This document shows, in pieces, positions 19,068 to 27,005 of a stretch of DNA of 42,048 nucleotides. The notes beneath the pieces were generated by a model. That model was not told where the DNA came from, did not search any database, and saw only the letters and a list, made by a program, of their open reading frames with translations. The DNA comes from Rhodanobacter denitrificans (lineage in GTDB: Bacteria; Pseudomonadota; Gammaproteobacteria; Xanthomonadales; Rhodanobacteraceae), in the NCBI GenBank assembly GCA_003241385.1, contig QFPO01000026.1:1-42048 (forward strand), given 5' to 3'. The position numbers and the translations under genes were made by a program. Position 1 is the stretch's first letter; each line of letters begins with the position of its first letter.

Positions 19068-21452
19068 TCAGCGCGCGGCCGCCGCGCACGGCGCCGCCGC
19101 GTAGCGGCCGTCGCGGCACAGCTGCGCGCCGAGTTCGGCAGCGTAGTCGCGCGTCGAGGCCGGCGCCTGCGCGAGCGCGTCCGGCGGCGTCTGCAGGCGC
19201 AGCAGCAGCGCGGCCGTCTCGGCGTCGCGGCCCTGCGCGAGCCGCGTGCCGGCCAGCGCGGCCAGCGCGTTGAGCCGGTAGTGGCTGCGTCCGTCCGGAT
19301 AGAGACGCTCGGCCATCGCGACGGCCTCTTCGGCCACCGCCTCGGCCTGGTCGAGACGGCCGAGCGCGAGCGCCTGGCGCGCCAGGTTCGTCATCGGCAC
19401 CAGGACCATCTCGTGGTCGCCGCGGAATGCGCGGCGGTGCATCGCGACCGCGCGCGCCTGCAGCGCGATCGAGGTGTCGCGATCGCCGCGCACCCAGGCC
19501 AGACGCGCCCGGTTGTTGAGGATCACCGCCAGATGCGGACTGCCGTCCGGATAGGCCGCCTCGAGCACCGGCTGCGCCTGGCTGTACAGCGCGTCGGCAC
19601 GCGCCAGATCGCCGGTGCCGCGCGCACCGACCGCCTGTGCGAGGTTCGCCAGCGTGCGCGCACGCTGATCGGCCGAGACCGGCTCGAGGCCGTCGGCGTC
19701 GGCGGCGACCGCACGCTCCAGATAAGGCGTCGCGCGCGCGAAATCCTCGCGGACCAGATGCATCACGCCGACATCGTTGAGCACGTTGCCGTAGATCGCG
19801 TCGCGCGTGCGGCCGCTGCGCTCGAGCCGCGCCAGCGCCTCGTCGAACAGGCGCTGCGCGTCCTCGTAGCGGCCCTGATCCTTGCGCAGGCTGGCCATCG
19901 ACGCCAGCGCGGCCACGCTGCGCGGATCGTCGGCGCCGAACAGTGCTTCGGCGTCGGCCAATGCGCGCTGCAGCTGGAACTCGGCTGCGTCGAGACGGCC
20001 GGTCGCGCGCATGCTCTCGCCGAGCGCGCTGCGCACGCCGACGGCGAGATCGGCGCGGTCGCCGAAGCGTTCCTCGACCTTGCCGGCCGCAGTCGTCAGC
20101 GCCTCGCTGAGGCTGATCTCCTCGCCGCTCATGTACGGATTGGAGGTCTTCAGCACGTCGATCAGGAACGCATTGACGGCCGCGGTGTCGGCCGCCGCGC
20201 GATGCGCCTCGGCGGCCTGCCAGATCGCGACGGCGCCGGCTGCGAGCACCGCGACCGCGGCCAGCGCGCCGGCCGCGCAGACCAGCCGGTGGCGGCCGAC
20301 GAACTTGCCGATGCGGTAGCCGAGCGAGTCCGGATGCGCCTGCACCGGCCGGCCGGCCAGATGACGGCGCAGATCGTCGGCCAGCGCCTGCGCCGAGCCG
20401 TAGCGGCGCTCCGGCGCCTTGTGCATCGCGCGGGCGACGATGCGCTCCAGATCGGCCGCGAACGCCGGCCGCGCCTCGCGCGCGGCGTCGGCCGCCCGCG
20501 TCGCCGCGCGCGCCTGACGCAGCGGCACCGGCGCGGTGTCGCAGACGACACGCTCGATCTCGGCCGGGCTGAGTCCGTCCAGCCGGTACGGCCGCGTGCC
20601 GGTCAGGAGCTCGTAGAGGATCACGCCGAGCGAGTAGACGTCCGAGGCGGTCGTCGGCGGTTCCAGCCGCAGCTGCTCGGGGCTGGCATAGGCCGGCGTC
20701 AGCGCGAGCAGGCCGGTGCCGGTCGTCGCGCGCTCGGCGTCGGTGCCGGCGTCGAGCATCCGCGCGATGCCGAAATCGAGCAGGCGCGGCTCGCCGTCGG
20801 CACCGACCAGGACGTTGCCGGGCTTGAGATCGCGATGGACGATCAGATGCCGATGCGCGGCCTGGACACCGTCGCAGACCTTGCAGAACAGCGCGAGGCG
20901 CGCCCGCGTGTCGAGGCGCTGCCGCTCGCAATGGACCAGCAGCGAATCGCCCTGGACGTAGTCCATGACCAGATACGGCAGGCCGTCGAGACTGCCGCCG
21001 TCGAGGATCCGCGCGACGTTGGGATGATCCACGCGCGCGAGCAGGACGCGCTCGTTCTCGAAGCGCGCGATCAGCTCGCGCCGCCGCTCGCCGGCGAACA
21101 GCAGATGGTCGGTCCGCACGAACTTAACCGCCACCTGGCGCTGATACGCGCCGTCGGTGCGCTCGGCCAGGAACACCACGCCCATGCCGCCGGCGTCGAG
21201 CTCGCGCAGCAGGCGCCACGGCCCGACCGATTCGCCCGGTGCCGGCAGACCGGCGATCGCCGGCAGCGGCCGCGCAGCCGGCGGATCGAGAAATCCCTCG
21301 TGCGGCGCAGCCCGGCCGAGCAGGGCGCGTACGCGCGCGGCCACCGCGGGCGGCAGCGCCTGTGCGGCGAGCCAGGCCGGACGCTCGGCCTCCGGCTGCG
21401 CCAGCGCGGCCTCGAGCACGCGCATCGCCTCGACTTCGATCGTCAGATCCAT
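19068..21452 (-). CDS. Membrane Ser/Thr protein kinase with TPR sensor domain
   Basis: 794 aa. Residues 1-75 are a helical extension typical of kinases linked to ECF sigma factors. The Hanks-type kinase covers about 78-365: glycine loop ELDAGGMGVVF, Lys110 (VAVKFV), HRD at 206-208 within VHRDLKPGNVL, DFG at 226-228, SPEQ at 257-260 and DVYSLGVILYELLTG. One membrane helix lies at about 390-412 (LVCAAGALAAVAVLAAGAVAIW). The remaining 380 residues are TPR-like helical repeats, probably periplasmic, as the sensor. The gene is divergent from an ECF sigma gene that lacks the acidic region-2 patch, so sigma is the likely substrate. The promoter is CTGGCG-17 bp-TACACT with GGGGAGGG before ATG. Confidence 0.93.
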   Translation of the reverse strand: MDLTIEVEAMRVLEAALAQPEAERPAWLAAQALPPAVAARVRALLGRAAPHEGFLDPPAARPLPAIAGLPAPGESVGPWRLLRELDAGGMGVVFLAERTDGAYQRQVAVKFVRTDHLLFAGERRRELIARFENERVLLARVDHPNVARILDGGSLDGLPYLVMDYVQGDSLLVHCERQRLDTRARLALFCKVCDGVQAAHRHLIVHRDLKPGNVLVGADGEPRLLDFGIARMLDAGTDAERATTGTGLLALTPAYASPEQLRLEPPTTASDVYSLGVILYELLTGTRPYRLDGLSPAEIERVVCDTAPVPLRQARAATRAADAAREARPAFAADLERIVARAMHKAPERRYGSAQALADDLRRHLAGRPVQAHPDSLGYRIGKFVGRHRLVCAAGALAAVAVLAAGAVAIWQAAEAHRAAADTAAVNAFLIDVLKTSNPYMSGEEISLSEALTTAAGKVEERFGDRADLAVGVRSALGESMRATGRLDAAEFQLQRALADAEALFGADDPRSVAALASMASLRKDQGRYEDAQRLFDEALARLERSGRTRDAIYGNVLNDVGVMHLVREDFARATPYLERAVAADADGLEPVSADQRARTLANLAQAVGARGTGDLARADALYSQAQPVLEAAYPDGSPHLAVILNNRARLAWVRGDRDTSIALQARAVAMHRRAFRGDHEMVLVPMTNLARQALALGRLDQAEAVAEEAVAMAERLYPDGRSHYRLNALAALAGTRLAQGRDAETAALLLRLQTPPDALAQAPASTRDYAAELGAQLCRDGRYAAAPCAAAAR

Positions 21453-21482
21453 GCGCCCTCCCCGGTCGCCGCGGGCCGCGGC

Positions 21483-21511
21483 AGTGTAGGCCGTTTTGCC
21501 GGGCGCGCCAG
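21483..21511 (-). promoter_or_regulatory. Candidate promoter of the kinase gene
   Basis: Minus strand: CTGGCG (21511-21506), 17-base spacer, TACACTG (from 21488). The same CTGG-N19-TACACTG arrangement precedes the divergent sigma gene, which suggests one holoenzyme, perhaps the encoded ECF sigma, serves both. Confidence 0.4.
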
Positions 21512-21606
21512 CCGGACGGCTGGGGCCGCTTCAGGCGCATCGCCGGTGCGCGGCGCGATGCCCGATGGTGCGCCTGGCTCGACACGCCAGCCCGGGCCGG
21601 CCGGGA

Positions 21607-21635
21607 CTGGATCGCGCGGCCACAGGCTCTACACT
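21607..21635 (+). promoter_or_regulatory. Candidate promoter of the ECF sigma gene
   Basis: CTGGAT, 17-base spacer, TACACT, then GGCACG and ATG. The -10 to ATG distance of six bases predicts a leaderless mRNA and no Shine-Dalgarno is present. It matches the kinase promoter in the -10 hexamer, the spacer length and the CTGG of the -35. Confidence 0.45.
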
Positions 21636-21641
21636 GGCACG

Positions 21642-22205
21642 ATGAGCGTGGCGGTGACCCAACTCCTCCTGGACTGGCGCGGCGGCGACACCGGCGCGCG
21701 CGACCGGCTGGCCGCACTGCTGTACCCGGAGCTGCATCGCCTCGCCGAGCAGGCGTTCCGGCGCGAGCGTGGCGGCCATACGCTGCAGCCGACCGCGCTC
21801 GTCGCCGAGGCCTGGCTGCGCCTGATCGGCGCGCCGGCGCTGCCGGGCGAGGACCGCGGCCATCTGCTCGCGGTCGCCGCACGGCTGATGCGCGAGATCC
21901 TGATCGACCACGCGCGGCGCCGCAACGCGGCCAAGCGCGACGGCGGTGAGCGCATCACGCTGAGCGGCCTGGAGGCCGCGGCCGACGAGGCGCTCGACCT
22001 GGTCGACCTCGACGAGGCCCTGGGCCGGCTCGAGCGCATCGATCCGGTCAAGGCCCGCATCGTCGAGCTGCGCTACTTCGGCGGGCTCAGCATCGAGGAG
22101 ACCGGCCAGGTGCTCGAGCAGTCGCCGGCGACCGTCAAGCGGCACTGGCAGGCCGCGCGCGTCTGGCTGTTCGACGCGCTCGGCGGTGCGGCGCCGTCGG
22201 TCTGA
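21642..22205 (+). CDS. ECF sigma factor, kinase-linked (TIGR02999-like)
   Basis: 187 aa. Region 2 spans about 20-90 (LYPELHRLAEQAFRRERGG, then LVAEAWLRL) and region 4 about 130-182 (IDPVKARIVELRYFGGLSIEETGQVL, with the HTH in SPATVKRHWQAARVWLF). Where ordinary ECF sigmas have an acidic D-A-E-D patch before LVQE, this protein reads LQPT before ALVAEAW, with Thr51 and no acidic residue. In the Vibrio EcfP/PknT system a sigma with a defective patch is switched on by threonine phosphorylation, so the divergent kinase is a plausible activator of this one. No anti-sigma gene is adjacent. Confidence 0.9.
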   Translation: MSVAVTQLLLDWRGGDTGARDRLAALLYPELHRLAEQAFRRERGGHTLQPTALVAEAWLRLIGAPALPGEDRGHLLAVAARLMREILIDHARRRNAAKRDGGERITLSGLEAAADEALDLVDLDEALGRLERIDPVKARIVELRYFGGLSIEETGQVLEQSPATVKRHWQAARVWLFDALGGAAPSV

Positions 22206-22302
22206 TCCGCTGCGTGCGGCGACGCGCACGAGCGCGCGGCGGCACGTGACCGCGAACGCCGGTCCGCATGAGGATCGGCGCGGCCGGCGGCGGCCTGCGC
22301 GC

Positions 22303-22491
22303 TCAGTCGCGATCGGTCGCCGCGTCGACGTCGATCAGGCCGCCGTCCTCGTCGACGCGGATGCGCAGCTCGATCGGCCGGCAGCAGATCGCGCAGTCCT
22401 CGACGTAGGCCTGGGAGCCGGCCGAGCAGTCGACCGTCGTCTCGAAGCCCTCGCCGCAGTACGGGCAATGGATCAGCACCGCTTCAAGCAT
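22303..22491 (-). CDS. CPXCG-motif cysteine-rich small protein
   Basis: 62 aa. CPYCG near the N-terminus (residues 9-13) with a second Cys pair (CAIC, then C) near 33-37 makes a predicted zinc ribbon; IHCPYCGEGFETTVDCSAGSQAYVEDCAICCRPIEL matches the Cys_rich_CPXG family. The ATG overlaps the end of hemW by 8 bp, so it is translationally coupled to hemW. Function unknown. Confidence 0.88.
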   Translation of the reverse strand: MLEAVLIHCPYCGEGFETTVDCSAGSQAYVEDCAICCRPIELRIRVDEDGGLIDVDAATDRD

Positions 22492-23662
22492 GGCGGTCCT
22501 CCGGCAGGAACAGGGCGATCAGATCGTTGAGGAAGCGCTGGCCGTCGTCGCTGGCGCGCAGCAGGCCGGGCGCCTCGTCGAGCCAGCCTTGGCGGCGCGC
22601 GGCCGCCAGCGGCGCGGTGATCGCCGCGTCCGGCAGGCCGGTGCGCGCGGCGAACGCCTCAACCGGCACGCCGTCGATCAGGCGCAACGCGTTCATCGCA
22701 TACTCGAACGGCAGGTCGGTCGCCGCGATCGTCACGTCCTCGGCGATGCGGCGCGCGCCGGCTGCATGCGCGAGGTACGCGCGCGGCGTGCGCTGCTTGG
22801 CGCGGCGGCGGATCGTGCCGGCGGCCGCGTCGGTCAGCTTGCCGTGCGCGCCGGCACCGATGCCGAGATAGTCGCCGAACCGCCAGTAGTTGAGGTTGTG
22901 CGTGGCCTGATGGCCCGGGCGTGCATAGGCCGAGACCTCGTACTGCCCGTAGCCGGCCTCGGCGAGGCGCTGCTGGCAGCGCTCCTGCATGTCCCAGGCC
23001 GCGTCGCCGTCCGGCAGCGGCGGCGGCCGCGACGCGAACAGCGTGTTCGGCTCCAGCGTCAGCTGGTAGTGCGACAGATGCGGCGGCGCCAGCGCGATCG
23101 CGCGCTCGACGTCGGCCAGCGCGCCGGCCAGGTCCTGCTGCGGCAGCGCGTACATCAGGTCGATGTTGAAGTTCTCGATGCCGGCCGCGCGCGCCTGCGC
23201 GATCGCCTGCTCGGCCTCGCCGACCGAGTGGATGCGGCCGAGCCGCTTCAGCATCGCATCGTCGAAGCTCTGCACGCCGAAGCTGATCCGGTTGACGCCG
23301 GCCGTGCGGTAGCCGTCGAAACGGCCGTGCTCGACCGTGCCGGGATTGGTCTCGAGCGTGACCTCGGCACCCGGCGCGACCGCCAGACGCGCGGCGACGC
23401 CGTCGAGGATGCGGGCGATCGCGGCCGGCGCGAACAGGCTCGGCGTGCCGCCGCCGAAGAAAATGCTGCTCAGCGGACGGCCGGCCGCGGCCGCGCCGAA
23501 ATCGGCGAGGTCGCGGTCGAGGTCGTCGAGCAGCGCGTCGACGTAGGCCTCCTGCGGGAGGCCGTCGCGCACGGCGTGCGAGTTGAAGTCGCAATACGGA
23601 CATTTCCTGACGCACCAGGGAATGTGCACGTACAGCGACAGCGGTGGCGCGGTCAGCGGCAT
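22484..23662 (-). CDS. hemW: Radical SAM haem chaperone HemW
   Basis: 392 aa. The radical SAM cluster ligands are Cys17, Cys21 and Cys24 (HIPWCVRKCPYC), with the HemW-type fourth position Phe in CDF. The GGGTPS motif, ETNPGT, GVNRISFGVQSF and NFNIDLMYALPQQ follow. The C-terminal HemN-like domain covers about 300-385. HemW binds haem and delivers it to respiratory enzymes, and is not coproporphyrinogen dehydrogenase, which has a longer N-terminal extension absent here. In relatives hemW usually follows rdgB; here about 3.3 kb of other genes lie between them. It overlaps the CPXCG gene by 8 bp. Confidence 0.93.
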   Translation of the reverse strand: MPLTAPPLSLYVHIPWCVRKCPYCDFNSHAVRDGLPQEAYVDALLDDLDRDLADFGAAAAGRPLSSIFFGGGTPSLFAPAAIARILDGVAARLAVAPGAEVTLETNPGTVEHGRFDGYRTAGVNRISFGVQSFDDAMLKRLGRIHSVGEAEQAIAQARAAGIENFNIDLMYALPQQDLAGALADVERAIALAPPHLSHYQLTLEPNTLFASRPPPLPDGDAAWDMQERCQQRLAEAGYGQYEVSAYARPGHQATHNLNYWRFGDYLGIGAGAHGKLTDAAAGTIRRRAKQRTPRAYLAHAAGARRIAEDVTIAATDLPFEYAMNALRLIDGVPVEAFAARTGLPDAAITAPLAAARRQGWLDEAPGLLRASDDGQRFLNDLIALFLPEDRHA

Positions 23663-23740
23663 GGGGTCGGGCCGGGCCCGCAGCGGACGGAGATCACGCA
23701 GATGGGGCCGACGCGCGGCGGCCGCAACCGCGCACGGCGA

Positions 23741-24364
23741 TCAGTCGACCGTGAACGACTGCAGGCCGACCGGCAGGCTGGTCACGTGAAACAGCAGGGC
23801 ACCGTCGGTCAGCACGAACTCGCCGTTCAAGGCCGGCGCCGCGCCGCTGTAGCTGTAGCTGAAATCGCTCGCGCTGAAGCCGCTCTGCGCCGCGAAGCTC
23901 ATCAGCGTGTAGGTGGTGCCGGCGGTCGGCAGCGTGTCGGCGTCGTCGAACGCGAACAGATAGGCGCCGCTGCCCGAGCGCGTCAGCGTGCCCGACAGCG
24001 CGGTGTGGTCCGAGTCGGCGTCGCCGCTGCCGAGCCGGTGACGCACGCCTGCGCCGGGCTGCCAGTTCAGCGAAGCGGCGCTGATCGTGCCGGCGCCGGC
24101 CAGCGGACCGGGCGCCAGCGCACCGCCGGCGCCGAGCACGACCGCACCGAGCACGCTGCCGTCGCCGGCCAGCGTGCCGCCTTCGGCGAGCACCTCGGCG
24201 TTGGCGATCGTGCCGGGCACGTAGAGCGTGCCGCCGCCGATGCGCAGCGTGGCCGCGGTACCGGCCTGGACGCCGCCGGCCGCCACGGCGAGCAGCAGTC
24301 CGGTCAGCGCGGCGGCAGGCGCCTGCGTCGGGGCGGTACGGAGACGGATCGGTCGGCTCGGCAT
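23741..24364 (-). CDS. Secreted beta-rich protein of unknown function
   Basis: 207 aa. The start MPSRPIRLRTAPTQAP has GAGGA seven bases upstream, and a long hydrophobic stretch (PAAALTGLLLAVAAGGVQA) ends a probable signal peptide near residue 34. The mature part is Gly/Ala-rich with repeated beta-strand turns (IGGGTLYVPGTIANAEVLAEGGTLAGDGSVLG), resembling passenger fragments of autotransporters with beta-strand repeats, but there is no beta-barrel. It has no Cys in the mature part. It shares a divergent intergenic region with the glycosyltransferase and lies just upstream of hemW on the same strand, so it could be read with hemW. Confidence 0.7.
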   Translation of the reverse strand: MPSRPIRLRTAPTQAPAAALTGLLLAVAAGGVQAGTAATLRIGGGTLYVPGTIANAEVLAEGGTLAGDGSVLGAVVLGAGGALAPGPLAGAGTISAASLNWQPGAGVRHRLGSGDADSDHTALSGTLTRSGSGAYLFAFDDADTLPTAGTTYTLMSFAAQSGFSASDFSYSYSGAAPALNGEFVLTDGALLFHVTSLPVGLQSFTVD

Positions 24365-24484
24365 CGGGGCGTCCTCGGTTGGCTGCCGGCGCATCATAGC
24401 CGCGACCGGTGACCGTGCGCATGCGTTGCCGGCCCGTCCTGCGCCTCATTACGATCGCGCACTGGCCTTTCCGGGGACCGACCG
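24365..24484. promoter_or_regulatory. Divergent promoter region, secreted protein / glycosyltransferase
   Basis: 120 bp. On the minus strand TATGAT lies within GGCTATGATGCGCCGG, about 30 bases before the secreted-protein ATG. On the plus strand TACGAT occurs in CATTACGATCG, about 30 bases before the glycosyltransferase ATG. Both are possible -10 elements; -35 elements are not clear. Confidence 0.35.
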
Positions 24485-25603
24485 ATGCCGATCGCCGCCG
24501 CACCGCCGCAGCGCCTGCCGTTCGCCGGCTCGATCTGCCTGAGCATGATCGTGCGCAACGAAAGCGCCGTCATCGCGCGCTGCATCGAGGCGGTGCGTCC
24601 GCTGATCGGCGCCTGGGCGATCGTCGACACCGGGTCCGGCGACGGTACCCAGGCCCGCATCGGCGAGCTGCTCGGCGACCTGCCGGGCCGGCTGATCGAG
24701 CGGCCCTGGGTCGATTTCGCGACCAACCGCAACCAGGCGCTGGAGCTGGCGCGCGCGTACGGCCGGTACGCGCTGATCGTCGACGCCGACGAGGTCGTCG
24801 AACTCGACCCGCGATACGCCTGGCCCAGCGCGCTGGACGCGCCCGGCTATTACCTGCGCATCTACCAGCACGGCGGTTCGGTCGAGTACCTGTGCGCCAA
24901 GCTGCTGCGGCACGACGTGCCGTGGCGCTGGCACGGCGTGCTGCACGAGTATCCGGCGACCGAGCCGATGGTCGCGGTCGACGTGCTCGACGGCCTGCGC
25001 GTGCGCGCCGTGCCCGACGGCGCGCGCAGCCGGCGCCCGCAGCACGAGAAGTACACCGAGGATGCGCGTGTGCTCGAAGCGGCGTTGCGCACCGAGCCGG
25101 ACAACGCCCGCTACGTCTTCTACTACGCGCAGAGCCTGCGCGACGCGGGCCAGCGCGAACCGGCGCTGGCGGCCTACCGGCGCCGCGCCGCGATGGGCGG
25201 ATGGGACGAGGAGGTCTGGTACGCGCGCTACCAGATCGCCCTGCTGCACGAGGCGCTCGGACACGAGGAGGCCACCGTGATCGACGCCTACCTCGGCGCC
25301 TACGACACGCGGCCGACGCGCGCCGAGCCGCTTTGTGATCTGGCGCGCTACCTGCGCCTGCGTGGCCGCTACGGCAGCGCGTATCTACATGCATGCGCCG
25401 CCGCCGCGCATGCGCAGCCGGACGACGCGCTGTTCGTCGACCGCTCGGTCTACCAGTGGCGTGCCCGTGACGAACAGGCGGTCGCCGCGTACTACGTCGG
25501 CCGCCGCGCCGAGAGCGCGGCGCTGTGCCGGGCCTTGCTCGACGACCCGGCGCTGCCGGCCGGCGAGCGCGCGCGCGTGGCCGCCAATGCCGCGTTCGGC
25601 TGA
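24485..25603 (+). CDS. Family 2 glycosyltransferase with C-terminal TPR-like repeats
   Basis: 372 aa, no signal peptide or membrane helix. The GT-A domain starts ICLSMIVRNESAVIARCIEAVRP, with the nucleotide-sugar site IVDTGSGDGT (46-55), then ATNRNQALELARAYGRYALIVDADE, in which DADE (100-103) is the metal-binding DxD-type motif. KLLRHDVPWRWHGVLHEYP matches the WaaE/KdtX-like or SunS-like group of GT2 enzymes. Residues about 200-365 are TPR-like helical repeats (DNARYVFYYAQSLRDAGQREPALAAYRRRA), often used to hold a protein acceptor. It lies 91 bp upstream of, and co-oriented with, the collagen-like gene, so a protein acceptor is plausible but unproved. Confidence 0.85.
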   Translation: MPIAAAPPQRLPFAGSICLSMIVRNESAVIARCIEAVRPLIGAWAIVDTGSGDGTQARIGELLGDLPGRLIERPWVDFATNRNQALELARAYGRYALIVDADEVVELDPRYAWPSALDAPGYYLRIYQHGGSVEYLCAKLLRHDVPWRWHGVLHEYPATEPMVAVDVLDGLRVRAVPDGARSRRPQHEKYTEDARVLEAALRTEPDNARYVFYYAQSLRDAGQREPALAAYRRRAAMGGWDEEVWYARYQIALLHEALGHEEATVIDAYLGAYDTRPTRAEPLCDLARYLRLRGRYGSAYLHACAAAAHAQPDDALFVDRSVYQWRARDEQAVAAYYVGRRAESAALCRALLDDPALPAGERARVAANAAFG

Positions 25604-25694
25604 GCCGCGGACGCCCCAATTGCAACATTTGCCGCTATTCTGCGGTGACTGCTGCCGAGGGGGCGGCGAACCAACTGGATGGGGAGACAAGACG

Positions 25695-26936
25695 ATGCGG
25701 ACTTCCATGCGATCGGCACGGCAGGCCTTGGCGCTCGCGATCGCCGCGGCGTTGGTCGGACCGGCGGCGGCTCAGGGCGACATCGAGGCGCGGCCGCTGC
25801 CGAATCAGGGTTTCACGGTCACCGACGACAGCGGCAGCATCGTGCGCCTGCGCGTCGGCGCCGACGGCCAGGTGACGATCCCGTCGCTGCCCGCCTCGCT
25901 GCAGCAGGACCAGGTGGTCTGCTTCAACGCGACGACCGGCCTGCTCGGCCGCTGCACGCCGGGCAGCGGCCCGGTCGGCCCGACGGGCCCCGCCGGACCG
26001 GCCGGTCCGACCGGACCCACCGGTGCCTCGGGCGCGCCCGGCGCCACCGGTCCGGCCGGCGCGCCGGGTCCGGCCGGGCCGCAGGGCCCTGAAGGCGCTG
26101 CCGGCGCGACAGGTCCGACCGGCGCATCCGGTGCGCCCGGTCCCACCGGTCCCGCCGGACCGGTCGGCCCGATCGGACCGGCGGGCCCGGTGGGCGATAC
26201 CGGCGCGACGGGACCGACCGGTCCGACCGGCCCCATCGGCCCGACCGGTGCCATCGGTCCGACCGGCGCACCGGGCGCCGACGGTGCGCCCGGTGCGCCC
26301 GGCGTCGCGGGCCCGACAGGCCCCATCGGTCCCGTGGGTCCTGCGGGTTCGGTCGGCCCGACCGGCTCGATCGGTCCGACCGGCCCCACCGGTCCGACGG
26401 GCCCGGCCGGTGCCCCCGGACCGACCGGTCCCACCGGCGCTACCGGCGCGACCGGTGCGACCGGTGCCCCGGGTGGCGCCCGCTACGGCGTGCGCATCAA
26501 CGGCGCGCTGAGCACCGCGCTGCCGCAGCCGCTGCATCCGATCGGCGTGACCGGCACCGTCAACGTTCAATTGAGCTTCGTCTCGCAGAACGGCTACTTC
26601 GTGTCGCTGCTGTCCGACGGCTACGTGTTCGGCGCCTCGGGCGTCTCCTACGACGGTCCCAACTGCACCGGCAACGTCTTCCTCAACTCGATCAACTACA
26701 TCCCGGGATCGGTGCTCAGTGCCGGCGCGGGGCGCGCGATCTACTACATCCCGCGCAACGCGACGACCACGACCAACCCGACGCGCGCGAGCCAGTACAA
26801 CGGGTCGACCTGCAACAACAGTCCGACCAATCCGATGAACGGCGACTACTACCTCGGCCTGCCGAACGCATCGGCGACCACCGGTGTGGGTCTGACCAAC
26901 GCGCAATATACGGTGCTCATCGACTACATCCCCTGA
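25695..26936 (+). CDS. Secreted collagen-like protein
   Basis: 413 aa. ATG has GGGGAG eight bases upstream. Signal peptide of about 27 residues (LALAIAAALVGPAAAQ). Residues 28-91 form a short N-terminal domain with two Cys (QDQVVCFNATTGLLGRC). Residues 92-260 are about 57 uninterrupted Gly-X-Y triplets. The Y position is Thr in more than 20 of them (GPT and GAT), with some Pro, Ala, Val and Ile, and hardly any charge (one GDT, one GAD, one GPE). The C-terminal domain of about 150 residues is beta-rich with Cys pairs (YDGPNCTGN, NGSTCNNS), probably a trimerisation or binding head. Thr-rich GPT repeats resemble the glycosylated BclA collagen-like stalk. Anchoring is unclear; no LPXTG or transmembrane helix is present. 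Confidence 0.9.
   Translation: MRTSMRSARQALALAIAAALVGPAAAQGDIEARPLPNQGFTVTDDSGSIVRLRVGADGQVTIPSLPASLQQDQVVCFNATTGLLGRCTPGSGPVGPTGPAGPAGPTGPTGASGAPGATGPAGAPGPAGPQGPEGAAGATGPTGASGAPGPTGPAGPVGPIGPAGPVGDTGATGPTGPTGPIGPTGAIGPTGAPGADGAPGAPGVAGPTGPIGPVGPAGSVGPTGSIGPTGPTGPTGPAGAPGPTGPTGATGATGATGAPGGARYGVRINGALSTALPQPLHPIGVTGTVNVQLSFVSQNGYFVSLLSDGYVFGASGVSYDGPNCTGNVFLNSINYIPGSVLSAGAGRAIYYIPRNATTTTNPTRASQYNGSTCNNSPTNPMNGDYYLGLPNASATTGVGLTNAQYTVLIDYIP
25968..26480 (+). repeat. Collagen-type Gly-X-Y coding repeat
   Basis: 513 bp of 9-base units encoding Gly-X-Y triplets without interruption, dominated by GGTCCGACC-type codons (GPT). Such tracts can change length by slipped replication, so the number of triplets may differ among strains. 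Confidence 0.9.
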
Positions 26937-26947
26937 TGCCGGGCGTC

Positions 26948-26976
26948 GCAGCGCGGTCCGAATCGGGCCGCGCTGC
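26948..26976. terminator. Hairpin between the convergent collagen-like gene and rdgB
   Basis: Perfect 9-bp arms GCAGCGCGG and CCGCGCTGC around 11 bases, 11 bp after the collagen-like stop. No T-run follows on either strand, so the call rests on position between convergent genes. Confidence 0.4.
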
Positions 26977-27005
26977 ACAGCGACCGGACCGGCATTCGGG
27001 CGATA

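Noticed and set aside
19050..22205. A plus-strand frame of about 1050 codons across the kinase gene
   Set aside because: Antisense shadow of the kinase; only the 3' 188 codons, from the ATG at 21642, form the ECF sigma gene.
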